64,000 nt of DNA from Microvirga sp. BSC39 (GCF_000739015.1 NZ_JPUG01000068.1:1-64000); one strand, 5' to 3'; positions 31,803-41,525 are shown, counted from the stretch's first letter. Numbers and translations: made by a program. The notes: generated by a model from the letters alone, not told the origin.

Positions 31803-32654
31803 ATGAGCCACAACGCCACCGCCGACCGTTCGATCTTCTCCGGCAAGCCTCTGCGCATCCTGATCGGGCTCATCCTGGTCGTGAACGGGATGTTCCCGGC
31901 GCTGTGGATTCTGTTCACGTCGCTCAAGACGGAAGCCGAGCTGACCGTGAAGCCGATCACCTGGCTGCCGCATGCGCCCACCATCGCGAACTATCTGCGC
32001 GCCTTCACGGACCAGCCTCTGCTGCTGTTCCTTTTCAACAGCTTCATGGTGGCGATCCTCTCCACTGCATTGACGCTCCTCATTTCCCTGCTGGCGGCCT
32101 ATGCGCTGGCGCGGCTCCAGATCCGCGGGCGAGACCTCATCCTGTCGGCCATCATCGCTGTGTCGACCTTCCCGCTCGTCACGCTGCTGGTGCCGCTCTT
32201 CGAGATCATGCGCGCGCTCGGCCTCCTCAACACCTGGGTGGCCCTCATCCTGCCCTACACGGTGCTGAGCCTGCCGGTCTGCACCCTCATCCTAGTCTCG
32301 TTCTTCGAGGGTATTCCGCGCGATCTGGAAAATTCCGCAATGATCGACGGCTGCACCCGCATCGGCGCCCTGTTCAAGGTCGTGGTGCCACTTTCGGCGC
32401 CCGGCGTGTTCACGGCGGGCATCCTGGCCTTCGTGAACGCCTGGGACGAGTTCCTGCTCGCGCTTTCGTTCAACTCCAACCCGATGCTGCGCACGCTCCC
32501 CGTGGGCATCACGCTCTACCAGGGCGAGTTCGCGTTCCCCTGGCCGGTGATCTCGGCAGCGCTCGTCGTCGGCATCGTGCCCCTCGCGATCCTGATCGTG
32601 ATCTTCCAGGAGCGCGTCGTGTCCGGCCTGACCTCCGGCGGCATCAAGGGATAA
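31803..32654 (+). CDS. ABC sugar importer permease 2
   Basis: A 283-residue inner-membrane permease of the MalG/UgpE type, partner of permease 1. Six hydrophobic segments begin with RILIGLILVVNGMFPALWIL. The EAA-like loop reads NSAMIDGCTRIGALFKVVVP. The start at 31803 follows the permease 1 stop by 5 bp and yields the family N-terminus; the longer upstream frame is a shadow of permease 1. The downstream dehydratase begins 12 bp later. Confidence 0.94.
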   Translation: MSHNATADRSIFSGKPLRILIGLILVVNGMFPALWILFTSLKTEAELTVKPITWLPHAPTIANYLRAFTDQPLLLFLFNSFMVAILSTALTLLISLLAAYALARLQIRGRDLILSAIIAVSTFPLVTLLVPLFEIMRALGLLNTWVALILPYTVLSLPVCTLILVSFFEGIPRDLENSAMIDGCTRIGALFKVVVPLSAPGVFTAGILAFVNAWDEFLLALSFNSNPMLRTLPVGITLYQGEFAFPWPVISAALVVGIVPLAILIVIFQERVVSGLTSGGIKG

Positions 32655-32666
32655 GGACACTCTGAC

Positions 32667-34400
32667 ATGACACGCCGAACAATCGGGGAGCTGCGAAGCC
32701 AGCGCTGGTATGCCTCCGACGACATGCGCGGCTTCGCGCATCGTCAGCGCACGCAGCAGATGGGCTTGCGTCGGGAGGAGTTCCTCAGGAAGCCCGTCGT
32801 CGCCATCGTCAACACCTGGAGCGAACTCAGCCCCTGCCACTCGCACCTGCGCGACCGTGCCGAGGCGGTGAAGCGCGGCGTCTGGCAGGCAGGCGGATAC
32901 CCGGTGGAGTTGCCCGCCCTGTCGGTCGGCGAGGTGATGGTGAAGCCCACCACCATGCTCTACCGCAACTTCCTCGCCATGGAGGTGGAGGAGCTTCTGC
33001 GCTCGCATCCCATCGACGGCGCCGTGCTGCTCGGTGGCTGCGACAAGTCCACGCCCGGCCTCCTCATGGGGGCGATCAGCATGGACATCCCGGTGATCTA
33101 TTGCCCGGCAGGGCCCATGTCGAACGGGCAGTGGCGCGGGCACAAGACCGGAGCCGGCACCCACACCAAGAAATACTGGGACGAGCTTCGCGCCGGCAAC
33201 ATCACGCAGGACGACTGGGTCGATCTGGAGAGCCGGATGACTCGTTCCATCGGCACCTGCAACACCATGGGCACGGCCTCCACCATGACGTCCATCGTGG
33301 ACGCCATGGGTCTCACCCTCCCGGGCGCGTCCTCGATTCCCGCAGCCGACAGCGGCCACCCGCGCATGGCCTCGGCCTGCGGTGAGCGCATCATCGAGAT
33401 GATCTGGGACGACTGGAAGCCCTCCCGCTTCCTCGATGCCAGGAGCTTTCGCAATGGCCTCGTCGCCTATATGGCGCTCGGCGGCTCGACGAATGCCGCC
33501 GTTCACCTCATCGCCATGGCGCGCCGGGCGGGCGTCGATCTCACCCTCGACGACATGTCCGATATGGCGGGCCGGGTGCCGGTCTGCGCCAATCTTTTTC
33601 CGTCTGGTGAATACCTGATGGAGGATTTCTATTTTGCAGGCGGAATTCTGGCGCAGCTCAAGAAGCTGGAGCGCCATCTCGACAAGGACGCTATGACCGT
33701 GAACGGCAGGACGCTGGGCGAGAACATCGCCGGAGCCGACTGCTGGAACGACGAGGTCGTCCGGGGCGAGGACAACCCGGTCGTGCCGCTCTCGCGCGGC
33801 AAGACTCTGGCCGTGCTGCGCGGCAATCTGGCTCCCAATGGCGCCGTCATGAAGTCCTCGGCGGCCAACCCGAAGTTCCTCAAGCATACGGGGCCTGCGC
33901 TGGTCTTCGACAATCCCGCCGAGATGAACCGCACCATCGACGATCCCGACCTCGACATCACGGAGGATACGGTGATCGTGCTCCGCAATGCCGGCCCGGT
34001 CGGCGCGCCGGGCATGCCCGAATGGGGCAACCTGCCGATCCCGAAGAAGCTGCTGAAACAGGGCGTGCGCGACATGGTGCGCATCTGCGATGGACGCATG
34101 AGCGGTACGCACTATGGCACCTGCATCCTGCACGTGGCGCCGGAGGCGGCGGTCGGCGGACCCCTCGGGCTCCTGAGGACGGGAGATCTCGTGGAACTCG
34201 ATGTGGAAGCCGGGCGCCTCGACATGAAGGTTGATGATGAGGAACTGGAGCGCCGCCGCGCCGACTGGAAGCCAGGCGCGCTGCGCTACGAGCGCTCCTT
34301 TGCGGCCCTTTACCAGCGCCACGTCTCCCAGGCCGACGAGGGCTGCGACTTCGACTTCCTGTCCACGCGCGGCCTCGTAGCCGAGCCGTCAATCTTCTAA
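32667..34400 (+). CDS. IlvD/Edd-family dehydratase, probable sulfogluconate dehydratase
   Basis: A 577-residue iron-sulfur dehydratase of sugar acids. The cluster-ligand cysteines are Cys57 (LSPCHSH), Cys125 (GGCDKSTP) and Cys198 (GTCNTMG), at the spacing seen in sugar-acid members of the family. In the sulfo-ED pathway the enzyme would convert 6-deoxy-6-sulfogluconate to 2-keto-3,6-dideoxy-6-sulfogluconate. Sequence alone would also fit L-arabonate or D-xylonate dehydratase. The specific call comes from its operon with a sulfoquinovosidase. Translation probably starts at ATG 32667, 12 bp after permease 2. Confidence 0.88.
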   Translation: MTRRTIGELRSQRWYASDDMRGFAHRQRTQQMGLRREEFLRKPVVAIVNTWSELSPCHSHLRDRAEAVKRGVWQAGGYPVELPALSVGEVMVKPTTMLYRNFLAMEVEELLRSHPIDGAVLLGGCDKSTPGLLMGAISMDIPVIYCPAGPMSNGQWRGHKTGAGTHTKKYWDELRAGNITQDDWVDLESRMTRSIGTCNTMGTASTMTSIVDAMGLTLPGASSIPAADSGHPRMASACGERIIEMIWDDWKPSRFLDARSFRNGLVAYMALGGSTNAAVHLIAMARRAGVDLTLDDMSDMAGRVPVCANLFPSGEYLMEDFYFAGGILAQLKKLERHLDKDAMTVNGRTLGENIAGADCWNDEVVRGEDNPVVPLSRGKTLAVLRGNLAPNGAVMKSSAANPKFLKHTGPALVFDNPAEMNRTIDDPDLDITEDTVIVLRNAGPVGAPGMPEWGNLPIPKKLLKQGVRDMVRICDGRMSGTHYGTCILHVAPEAAVGGPLGLLRTGDLVELDVEAGRLDMKVDDEELERRRADWKPGALRYERSFAALYQRHVSQADEGCDFDFLSTRGLVAEPSIF

Positions 34401-34410
34401 AGGTTTTGTC

Positions 34411-35220
34411 ATGATCGACATCGAGAACCGCTTCAAAGGCTGGCTGAAGGGGCAGGGACCCAAGCCGCCGCTCGGCACATGGCTCATGGCAGCCGCGCCT
34501 GCAACTGCCGAGGCCATGGGCTACAGCGGCTTCGACTTCCTCGTCGTCGACATGGAGCACGTGCCGATTGAAGTGTCGGATCTGGCGCACATCCTGCGCG
34601 CCATCGGCTGCACGCCGGCCGATGCGGTGGTGCGGCTCGCCTGGAACGATCAGGTGCTCGTGAAGCGCGTGCTCGATGCGGGCGCCCAGACGATCATGCT
34701 GCCCTTCGTCCAAACCGCCGAGGAAGCGCGTCAGGCCGTTTCGTTCGCGAAATATCCGCCGGAGGGCGTGCGCGGCGTGGCCGCCGTGCATCGCGGCTCC
34801 CGGTTCGGCCGCGCGGCGGATTACCTCAAGCGCGCAAACGATCAGATCGCAGTAATCGTCCAGCTCGAAACCCCGGAGGCCATCGAGCGGCTGCCGGAGA
34901 TCGCTGCCGTTCCAGGGATCGATGCCCTATTCGTGGGCCCTGGCGACCTTGCCGCCGCCATGGGTCATATCGGCAACATCGCACACGCGGACGTTCAGGC
35001 GCTGATCGAGAGGGCCGCCAGGATAGCCCAGGAAGCCGGCAAGCCGGTCGGCATCGTCGGCCCCAATCCGGACATGGTGCGCCGCTTCATCGGATACGGC
35101 TACAGCTACGTGGCGGTGGCCTCCGACATCGCCATGATGACGAGCCGCGCCTCCGAATGGCTCGGCGCTCTCAGGGGCGACGCTGCCCCGGCTCCGGTCG
35201 CGCCCGCCGCAGCATATTAA
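34411..35220 (+). CDS. HpcH/HpaI-family aldolase, probable KDSG aldolase
   Basis: A 269-residue class II, metal-dependent pyruvate aldolase. Motifs include the catalytic His in VDMEHVPIE, an Arg in VVRLAWND, and metal ligands in QLETPEAIERL (Glu) and FVGPGDLAAAMG (Asp). In this operon it would cleave 2-keto-3,6-dideoxy-6-sulfogluconate to pyruvate and 3-sulfolactaldehyde, the last carbon-carbon bond-breaking step of sulfo-ED. Relatives act on 2-keto-3-deoxy sugar acids. Its stop is followed in the same frame by the unusual start region of the epimerase gene. Confidence 0.88.
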   Translation: MIDIENRFKGWLKGQGPKPPLGTWLMAAAPATAEAMGYSGFDFLVVDMEHVPIEVSDLAHILRAIGCTPADAVVRLAWNDQVLVKRVLDAGAQTIMLPFVQTAEEARQAVSFAKYPPEGVRGVAAVHRGSRFGRAADYLKRANDQIAVIVQLETPEAIERLPEIAAVPGIDALFVGPGDLAAAMGHIGNIAHADVQALIERAARIAQEAGKPVGIVGPNPDMVRRFIGYGYSYVAVASDIAMMTSRASEWLGALRGDAAPAPVAPAAAY

Positions 35221-35238
35221 GAACCTGAGGAGGCCATC

Positions 35239-36129
35239 CTGATCGTCACGCTCAGGAGCAGTGCTCTAAGGCTCGATCTGGCGCCCTCCATCGGAGGTGC
35301 CATCGCGAGCTTCCGGCATGACCGCGTGGCGCTGATGCGGGAAACACCCGAGCAGGCGCTGCGCGACGGGCTGGTGCGGCAGACCTGCTGCTATCCGCTC
35401 ATTCCCTACAGCAACCGCATCGCCCAGGGGCGCTTCTCGTTCCAGGGTTTCGAGCATCGACTTGCGCTGAACTTCGGCGATCATCCGCATTCCATCCATG
35501 GCAACGCTTGGCAGAGGCCGTGGCAGGTGGTGGAAGCGGACGAGGCGCGCTGCCGTCTTTCGCTTACTCATCGCCCGGATGGAGACGAGGCGGGGGGCTG
35601 GCCTTACGCCTACCGGGCCGAGCAGCTTTTCGAGCTGTCTGCGGATGGCTTGATGCTGACATTGTCGCTGAAGAACGAGGATCATCGCGCCATGCCGGCC
35701 GGATTGGGGCTGCATCCGTTCTTCCCGAAGCGCCCTGGCGTTCGCCTGCAGTTCGCAGCCGAACGTGTCTATCCTAATGGCGAGGATTCGCTTCCGCTGG
35801 ACGGCGCTCCGGTTCCGAATGATTGGAACTACCAAACAATGCGGGAACTGGGCGAACCGCGTCTCGACAACTGCTTTGCGGGATGGGGCGGAACGGCCCG
35901 CATTTCCTATGGTCAGGAGAGCATCGTCTTGAGCATCGAGGCCGATCCGCTGTTCGGCCATCTCGTGGTGTATGTCCCGGCGGAGCGGGACTTCTTTGCC
36001 GTCGAGCCCGTGAGCCACATGAACGATGCTATCAACCGGCCCGATCCATCGCTGCACGGCCTCAAGGTGCTGCAACCCGGTGAGCGCCTGACTGCGCAGG
36101 TGCGCTTCGGCGTGGAGGTGTTGTCGTGA
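35239..36129 (+). CDS. Aldose-1-epimerase, probable sulfoquinovose mutarotase, with CTG start
   Basis: A 296-residue galactose-mutarotase-like protein, related in context to YihR. Conserved residues appear in HSIHGNAWQRPW, GLHPFF and EPVSHMNDAINRP. The first ATG, GTG or TTG in frame (GTG, 35326) would remove the family's first strands (LRLDLAPSIGGAIASFRHD). A GAGGAGG site at 35227-35233 sits 5 bp before a CTG at 35239, which I take as the start. It would interconvert alpha and beta sulfoquinovose after glycoside release. The gene overlaps the lactonase by 4 bp. Confidence 0.8.
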   Translation: MIVTLRSSALRLDLAPSIGGAIASFRHDRVALMRETPEQALRDGLVRQTCCYPLIPYSNRIAQGRFSFQGFEHRLALNFGDHPHSIHGNAWQRPWQVVEADEARCRLSLTHRPDGDEAGGWPYAYRAEQLFELSADGLMLTLSLKNEDHRAMPAGLGLHPFFPKRPGVRLQFAAERVYPNGEDSLPLDGAPVPNDWNYQTMRELGEPRLDNCFAGWGGTARISYGQESIVLSIEADPLFGHLVVYVPAERDFFAVEPVSHMNDAINRPDPSLHGLKVLQPGERLTAQVRFGVEVLS

Positions 36130-37007
36130 GTCTTACAATCGCCTTGGATGTTCGCGCCGAACTGGGGGAATGCCCGATCTGGTCCGTGGAGGAGCAGGCG
36201 CTCTACTTCGTGGACATCAAGGGCAGGGCGCTGCACCGCTTTGCTCCCGCGACGGGCGAGCATCGAACCTTCGCGATGCCGGAGGAGATCGGGTGCATCG
36301 GGTTCAGGAAAGGTGGCGGCTTCATCGCGGGCTTCCGCTCCGGCCTCTGGCTGCTCGATGCCAATGGCAGCCGATTGCAGAAGCTCGCCGACAATCCGGA
36401 AGACCAGCGCACGAGCCGGTTCAACGATGGGCGCGTCGATCCGGCCGGCCGCTACCTGGCCGGGACCATCGATGAGCCCAAGGATGGCGGCAAGGCGCAT
36501 CTCTACTGCTATGACTCTCGTGGGCTTTCGACTCTTGCCGACGGGCTTCTGACATCGAACGGCGTCGCCTTCTCGCCCGACGGGCGTACCCTCTACCACT
36601 CCGACACGCCCACCTTCACGGTGTGGCGCTACGCCTATGATCCAGCAATGGGCGAGGCCACGGACAAGACCCTGTTCGTGCGTCTCCAGCCGACAGAGAC
36701 CGACCGGGGCCGCCCCGACGGGGCTGCCGTGGATGAGCAAGGCTGCTACTGGACTGCTCTGTTCGAAGGTGGACGGATCCAGCGCTATGCGCCGGACGGC
36801 CGCCTGCTCGCGGAATATCCCGTTCCGGCCCGCTGCCCCACCATGGTCTGCTTCGGCGGCGCCGATCTCAAGACGCTCTACGTGACCTCCGCCCGCACGG
36901 GTCGCTCCGAGGATGAGCTGTCGACATTTCCACATTCCGGCAGCCTGTTCGCCATGCCGGTCGACGTGCCGGGACTGCCCGAATACACATTCGATCTTTC
37001 CGTTTAA
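36126..37007 (+). CDS. SMP-30/gluconolactonase-family protein, probable sulfogluconolactonase
   Basis: A 293-residue six-bladed beta-propeller lactonase. The metal-binding Glu of ELGECPIWSVEE, the Asn of LLTSNGVAFSPDGRTLYHSD and the Asp of GRPDGAAVDEQGCYWTAL are present. It would hydrolyse 6-deoxy-6-sulfogluconolactone to sulfogluconate. The GTG start overlaps the epimerase stop (GTGA), so translation is coupled. Relatives include gluconolactonase and arabinolactonase; the sulfonate substrate is inferred from the operon. Confidence 0.88.
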   Translation: MSLTIALDVRAELGECPIWSVEEQALYFVDIKGRALHRFAPATGEHRTFAMPEEIGCIGFRKGGGFIAGFRSGLWLLDANGSRLQKLADNPEDQRTSRFNDGRVDPAGRYLAGTIDEPKDGGKAHLYCYDSRGLSTLADGLLTSNGVAFSPDGRTLYHSDTPTFTVWRYAYDPAMGEATDKTLFVRLQPTETDRGRPDGAAVDEQGCYWTALFEGGRIQRYAPDGRLLAEYPVPARCPTMVCFGGADLKTLYVTSARTGRSEDELSTFPHSGSLFAMPVDVPGLPEYTFDLSV

Positions 37008-37784
<777 letters not shown>

Positions 37785-37791
37785 GATTGCC

Positions 37792-39795
37792 ATGAAGATC
37801 CAGACCACTTCCGACGGCTTCGACCTCGTCCTCGACGGCAGGCTGATCCTGCGCCACCGCAGCGAGGCCCCGTGCCTCTTCGTCGGCCAGGGCGATGCAC
37901 GCATGGACATGTATCGCGGCAACTTCGACATCGAGGATTACGTCATCGAGCGCACGCCCCTGTCGCATGCGGTCGTGTCGGGCTCCGAAATCGCTTTCTC
38001 GAATGCGCCCGGGCAGAAGCCGCGCTTGACCCTGCAGGTATCCGGCGACGAGCGCAACGGCGCCATCGCTTTTCGGTCTGATGATTCCGCCATCAACCGG
38101 CTCTGGATCCGCATCGCCGCGGAGGACGGCGAGCATGTGTGGGGCGGCGGCGAGCAGATGTCTTATTTCGACATGCGCGGCCGGCGCTTTCCCCTCTGGA
38201 CCTCCGAGCCTGGGGTGGGCCGCGACAAGACCACAGAGATCACCTTCAAGGCCGATGTCACCGGCAAGTCGGGCGGCGACTATTGGAACACCAACTATCC
38301 GCAGCCGACCTACCTCTCATCGTATCGCTATGCGTTGCACGTGGAGACGAGTGCCTACTCGGCCTTCGATTTTCGCCGCGGCGACTTTCATGAGATCGAG
38401 ATCTGGGCCGTTCCAGAGCGCATCGAACTCACCGCTCGCCCGACGTTCATTGCGCTCGTCGAGGCCATGGCCGAACGCTTCGGCCGTCAGCCGCCGCTGC
38501 CGGAATGGGTCTATGGCGGCGCGATCATCGGGCTCAAGGACGGGGCCAATTCCTTCGAGCGGCTTGAGCGCATCATCGCGGCAGGCACGAAAGTCTCAGG
38601 CCTATGGTGCGAGGATTGGGTGGGGCTGCGCCACACCTCCTTCGGTGCACGGCTCTTCTGGGATTGGAAAGCCAATGATGATCGCTATCCGGCGCTGCGC
38701 CAGCGTATCGCTGAGCTTGAGGATCGCGGCATCCGCTTCCTCGGCTATGTAAACCCCTACCTCGCCGTCGACGGCTCCCTGTTCCCGGAGGCGGAGGCTG
38801 CAGGCTACTTCGCGACGGATGAGAACGGCAAAACGGCTCTTGTCGATTTCGGCGAGTTCGATTGCGGCGTCGTCGACTTCACGAACCCGGAGGCCTCTGC
38901 CTGGTTCGCTGACCGCGTCATCGGTCAGAACATGATCGATTTCGGTCTCTCCGGCTGGATGGCCGATTTTGGCGAGTATCTTCCCATCGACGTGAAGCTC
39001 GCCAACAGCGTCGATGCCAAGATCATGCACAATGCTTGGCCGACGCTGTGGGCCGAGGTGAATGCCCGCGCCGTCGAGAGCAGGGGAAAGACCGGCGAAA
39101 TCCTGTTCTTCATGCGGGCCGGTTTCACGGGGGTGCAGAAGCACTGTCCGCTGCTTTGGGCAGGTGACCAATCGGTCGACTTCACCCGCCACGACGGGCT
39201 CGTCACGGTCATCTCCGGCGCGCTTTCGTCGGGGCTCCTTGGCAATGCCTACCATCACTCGGATATCGGCGGCTATACGAGCCTTTTCGGCAATGTGCGC
39301 ACGGCGGAGCTCATCATGCGCTGGGCTGAGATGGGAGCCTTCACGCCTGTGATGCGCACCCACGAGGGCAACCGCCCGCGCGACAACCTGCAGATCGATC
39401 AGGACCCGCAGGTGATGGCTCATTTCGCCCGGATGACGCAGATTTATGTGCATCTCGTGCCCTACCTGAAGTCTCTCGTGGCGGAGGCCTCCACGCGAGG
39501 CCTGCCGGTCCAGCGGCCGCTCTTCCTCCATTTCGAGGACGATGCCCGTACCTATGCCATTCAGGACGCCTATCTCTATGGCGCGGACCTGCTCGTTGCT
39601 CCTGTCTCGCAGGCCGGGAAGACGGATTGGAGCACCTACCTGCCCGCGGGAGCGGATTGGGTTCATGTCTGGACGGACGAGACCTTTACGGGCGGAAGAG
39701 ACGTGACCGTACCCGCGCCCTTCGGCCAGCCGCCCGTATTCTATCGAGTGGGCTCTCGTTTCGCGGAGCTGTTCGCAGGCCTGAGGACAATCTGA
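37792..39795 (+). CDS. yihQ: GH31 sulfoquinovosidase (YihQ type)
   Basis: A 667-residue glycoside hydrolase that resembles E. coli YihQ along its whole length, for example in MDMYRGNFDIEDYVIE, FPLWTSEPGVGRDK and GEILFFMRAG. The predicted nucleophile is Asp392 (WMADFGEYLP) and the acid/base Asp459 (WAGDQ). Residues that bind the sulfonate are in place: Lys249 (GLKDG), Glu274 (WCEDW), Arg287 and Trp290 (GARLFWDW) and Tyr495 (DIGGYTSLF). This is the KERWY set reported for Agrobacterium-type enzymes, as opposed to QQRWY in E. coli. It releases sulfoquinovose from its glycosides. No signal peptide, so it acts in the cytoplasm after import. Confidence 0.93.
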   Translation: MKIQTTSDGFDLVLDGRLILRHRSEAPCLFVGQGDARMDMYRGNFDIEDYVIERTPLSHAVVSGSEIAFSNAPGQKPRLTLQVSGDERNGAIAFRSDDSAINRLWIRIAAEDGEHVWGGGEQMSYFDMRGRRFPLWTSEPGVGRDKTTEITFKADVTGKSGGDYWNTNYPQPTYLSSYRYALHVETSAYSAFDFRRGDFHEIEIWAVPERIELTARPTFIALVEAMAERFGRQPPLPEWVYGGAIIGLKDGANSFERLERIIAAGTKVSGLWCEDWVGLRHTSFGARLFWDWKANDDRYPALRQRIAELEDRGIRFLGYVNPYLAVDGSLFPEAEAAGYFATDENGKTALVDFGEFDCGVVDFTNPEASAWFADRVIGQNMIDFGLSGWMADFGEYLPIDVKLANSVDAKIMHNAWPTLWAEVNARAVESRGKTGEILFFMRAGFTGVQKHCPLLWAGDQSVDFTRHDGLVTVISGALSSGLLGNAYHHSDIGGYTSLFGNVRTAELIMRWAEMGAFTPVMRTHEGNRPRDNLQIDQDPQVMAHFARMTQIYVHLVPYLKSLVAEASTRGLPVQRPLFLHFEDDARTYAIQDAYLYGADLLVAPVSQAGKTDWSTYLPAGADWVHVWTDETFTGGRDVTVPAPFGQPPVFYRVGSRFAELFAGLRTI

Positions 39796-39798
39796 GCG

Positions 39799-40569
39799 AT
39801 GTCGGTTGCGGAACTCATCGGCTTTCTTCTGCTGGCGGGCGCCGCCGCTTATGCTCAGACTCTCACCGGTTTCGCCTTTGGCCTCATCACCATGGGGGGC
39901 GTTGGGCTGACAGGTCTTCTGTCGTTGCCCGATGCCGCCATGATCGTCAGCGTGCTGACCCTGGTGAACGCCACGCAGATGCTGCTGAAGGGCTGGCGCG
40001 ACGTGGCGTGGCGGGAGTTCGCCTTCGTCATGGCCGCCAGCATTCCAATGCTCTTCGTCGGCTATTGGCTGCTGGAATGGCTTGCCGGAACCCGTGCCGA
40101 TCTTCTGCGCCTGATCCTCGGGCTCGTGATCATCGTCTCGAGCCTGCAACTGGCGCGAAAGCCGGAGCCGCTTGCGAAGCAGTCACGTGACGGATCGTTC
40201 CTCTTCTTCGGCTCCATCGCTGGCCTCATGGGCGGGATGTTTTCAACCGCAGGGCCGCCGCTGGTCTACCATTTCTACCGCCAGCCCATGCCCCTGGTGA
40301 GGATCCGGGAAACCCTCGTCACCGTCTTTGCCCTCAATGCCGTCTTCCGCATCGGTCTCGTGGTGCTCTCCGGCGACCTGCCATCCGGCTCGAACCTCAC
40401 GGGTCTTTTTGCCATTCCGGCGGTTATGGGCGCGACCTATGCGGCACGTCGCTGGCCGCCCCCGGTTTCGGCGGCCACGATGCGCCGCATCGTATTCATT
40501 CTTCTGTTCCTCTCGGGCGTGTCGCTTGGAGCGCCTGCCGTCATCCACCTTGTGGAAGCTGTGTTATGA
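39799..40569 (+). CDS. TauE/SafE-family exporter, probably for a C3 sulfonate
   Basis: A 256-residue membrane protein with about eight hydrophobic segments, in the two-repeat TauE/SafE arrangement. AYAQTLTGFAFGLITMGGVG and GSIAGLMGGMFSTAGPPLVY are the paired repeat motifs. Family members export sulfite, sulfoacetate or sulfolactate. As last gene of the sulfo-ED operon it likely exports 3-sulfolactate or a related product. It starts 3 bp after the sulfoquinovosidase stop. Confidence 0.87.
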   Translation: MSVAELIGFLLLAGAAAYAQTLTGFAFGLITMGGVGLTGLLSLPDAAMIVSVLTLVNATQMLLKGWRDVAWREFAFVMAASIPMLFVGYWLLEWLAGTRADLLRLILGLVIIVSSLQLARKPEPLAKQSRDGSFLFFGSIAGLMGGMFSTAGPPLVYHFYRQPMPLVRIRETLVTVFALNAVFRIGLVVLSGDLPSGSNLTGLFAIPAVMGATYAARRWPPPVSAATMRRIVFILLFLSGVSLGAPAVIHLVEAVL

Positions 40570-40649
40570 CCGGGCAGCTGAAGGCTGTTGACCATCGTGT
40601 TGAGGAGCTGAAAAGTTTCATTCTTCTGGTGCAGCGGGAGAATGTGTGA
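40566..40649 (+). CDS. Possible 27-residue micro-ORF after the exporter
   Basis: An ATG overlaps the exporter stop (ATGA) and opens a 27-codon frame with a charged, possibly helical product (MTGQLKAVDHRVEELKSFI). GGAAG lies 9 bp upstream. It may be a coupled small protein or chance; I do not recognise it. Confidence 0.25.
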   Translation: MTGQLKAVDHRVEELKSFILLVQRENV

Positions 40650-40841
40650 CGCCGGACGGCGCACCTGCACGGCATCAGTGGCTTCCTCAGGATCAAGTGC
40701 ATCAGCCTTGCCGGCGCGTGGCAAATACAAAGCCGGGCCCAGCCGGACTGCTCCCTGTTGGTCGGTCCGTCATCAGGGATCCCCCGCTCGGAACCATTTA
40801 TCTTGAGCGCCATTGCTCTGTGAAGCTTGATGGAGGCTCCG

Positions 40842-41453
40842 ATGCCCGATGAGAAGATCGATCAGAAGCGCCCTGTGGACGCACAGAACGAGCAGAAACC
40901 GATCCAACAGCGCCACGTGGATGACACGGTCGACGACAGTTTTCCTGCCAGCGACCCGCCCGCTTGGACCACGTCAGCCTCGAAAAGTGTTGCGTCAGAA
41001 TGCGAGCCTGACTCACTGAATGAGGTGCCTGCGCCCCCAGGGCAAGGGCTTGAGGAGCCATCCTCGAGCATTCTTCACTCAACAGCCGAGCAGGCCGCCG
41101 ACACTGCCCGTGACCTTTATCAGCGAAGCCGAACTTACCTGGAGCGGGGCAGGCGCTATGTGCCTGAGGCTGAGCGCTACTACCGGCAAGGGACCGAAAC
41201 CATAGCTCGCCCGGTGCAGGAACACCCGGTTGCTGCTTTGCTCCTTGTCGGAGGACTTGGTTGTGCATTGGGATGGATGCTGGGCCGGCGTACATCCGGC
41301 GCTTCTCCCGTACGGCTTTGGCATGCGGGATCCAACCGGCGTCCCACAGAAGCCCAGGCATGGCGCCCGGCACCCCACTCCGCGTCTGGAGGCCGCCACT
41401 TCCGTAGCCACGACAATGTCGAGGCGGCAAGCCACACGAACAACAGCTTCTGA
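40842..41453 (+). CDS. Hypothetical membrane-anchored stress-type protein (DUF883-like)
   Basis: A 203-residue protein. The N-terminus is charged and contains VDDSFPASDPPAWTT, a short motif often found in small alphaproteobacterial stress proteins. The centre (SILHSTAEQAADTARDLYQR and following) looks like a coiled helix. HPVAALLLVGGLGCALGWMLGRR is a C-terminal membrane anchor like those of ElaB/YqjD or DUF883 proteins that may bind ribosomes. A basic tail follows the anchor. I use ATG 40842, which TGGAGG precedes by 5 bp. About 190 bp without features lie between the micro-ORF and this gene. Confidence 0.72.
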   Translation: MPDEKIDQKRPVDAQNEQKPIQQRHVDDTVDDSFPASDPPAWTTSASKSVASECEPDSLNEVPAPPGQGLEEPSSSILHSTAEQAADTARDLYQRSRTYLERGRRYVPEAERYYRQGTETIARPVQEHPVAALLLVGGLGCALGWMLGRRTSGASPVRLWHAGSNRRPTEAQAWRPAPHSASGGRHFRSHDNVEAASHTNNSF

Positions 41454-41465
41454 TGCGTTCTACGT

Positions 41466-41499
41466 CGGACGGGCCGAGATGCGGATCTCGGCCCGTCCG
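41466..41499. terminator. Bidirectional hairpin between convergent genes
   Basis: Perfect 15-bp arms (41466-41480 and 41485-41499) around a GCGG loop, located between convergent genes. T-tracts are lacking on both sides, so termination efficiency is uncertain. Confidence 0.6.
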
Positions 41500-41525
41500 C
41501 AGAGTGCTGCTGCGTTAGACCACTG

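Noticed and set aside
32292..34322. Antisense open frame of 676 codons opposite the dehydratase
   Set aside because: The plus strand encodes a complete IlvD/Edd enzyme with cluster cysteines; the antisense product is low-complexity His/Arg/Ala-rich sequence.
40790..40820. GGAACC upstream of the DUF883-like gene as an EcfG promoter
   Set aside because: No GTT is found 16-18 bp downstream.
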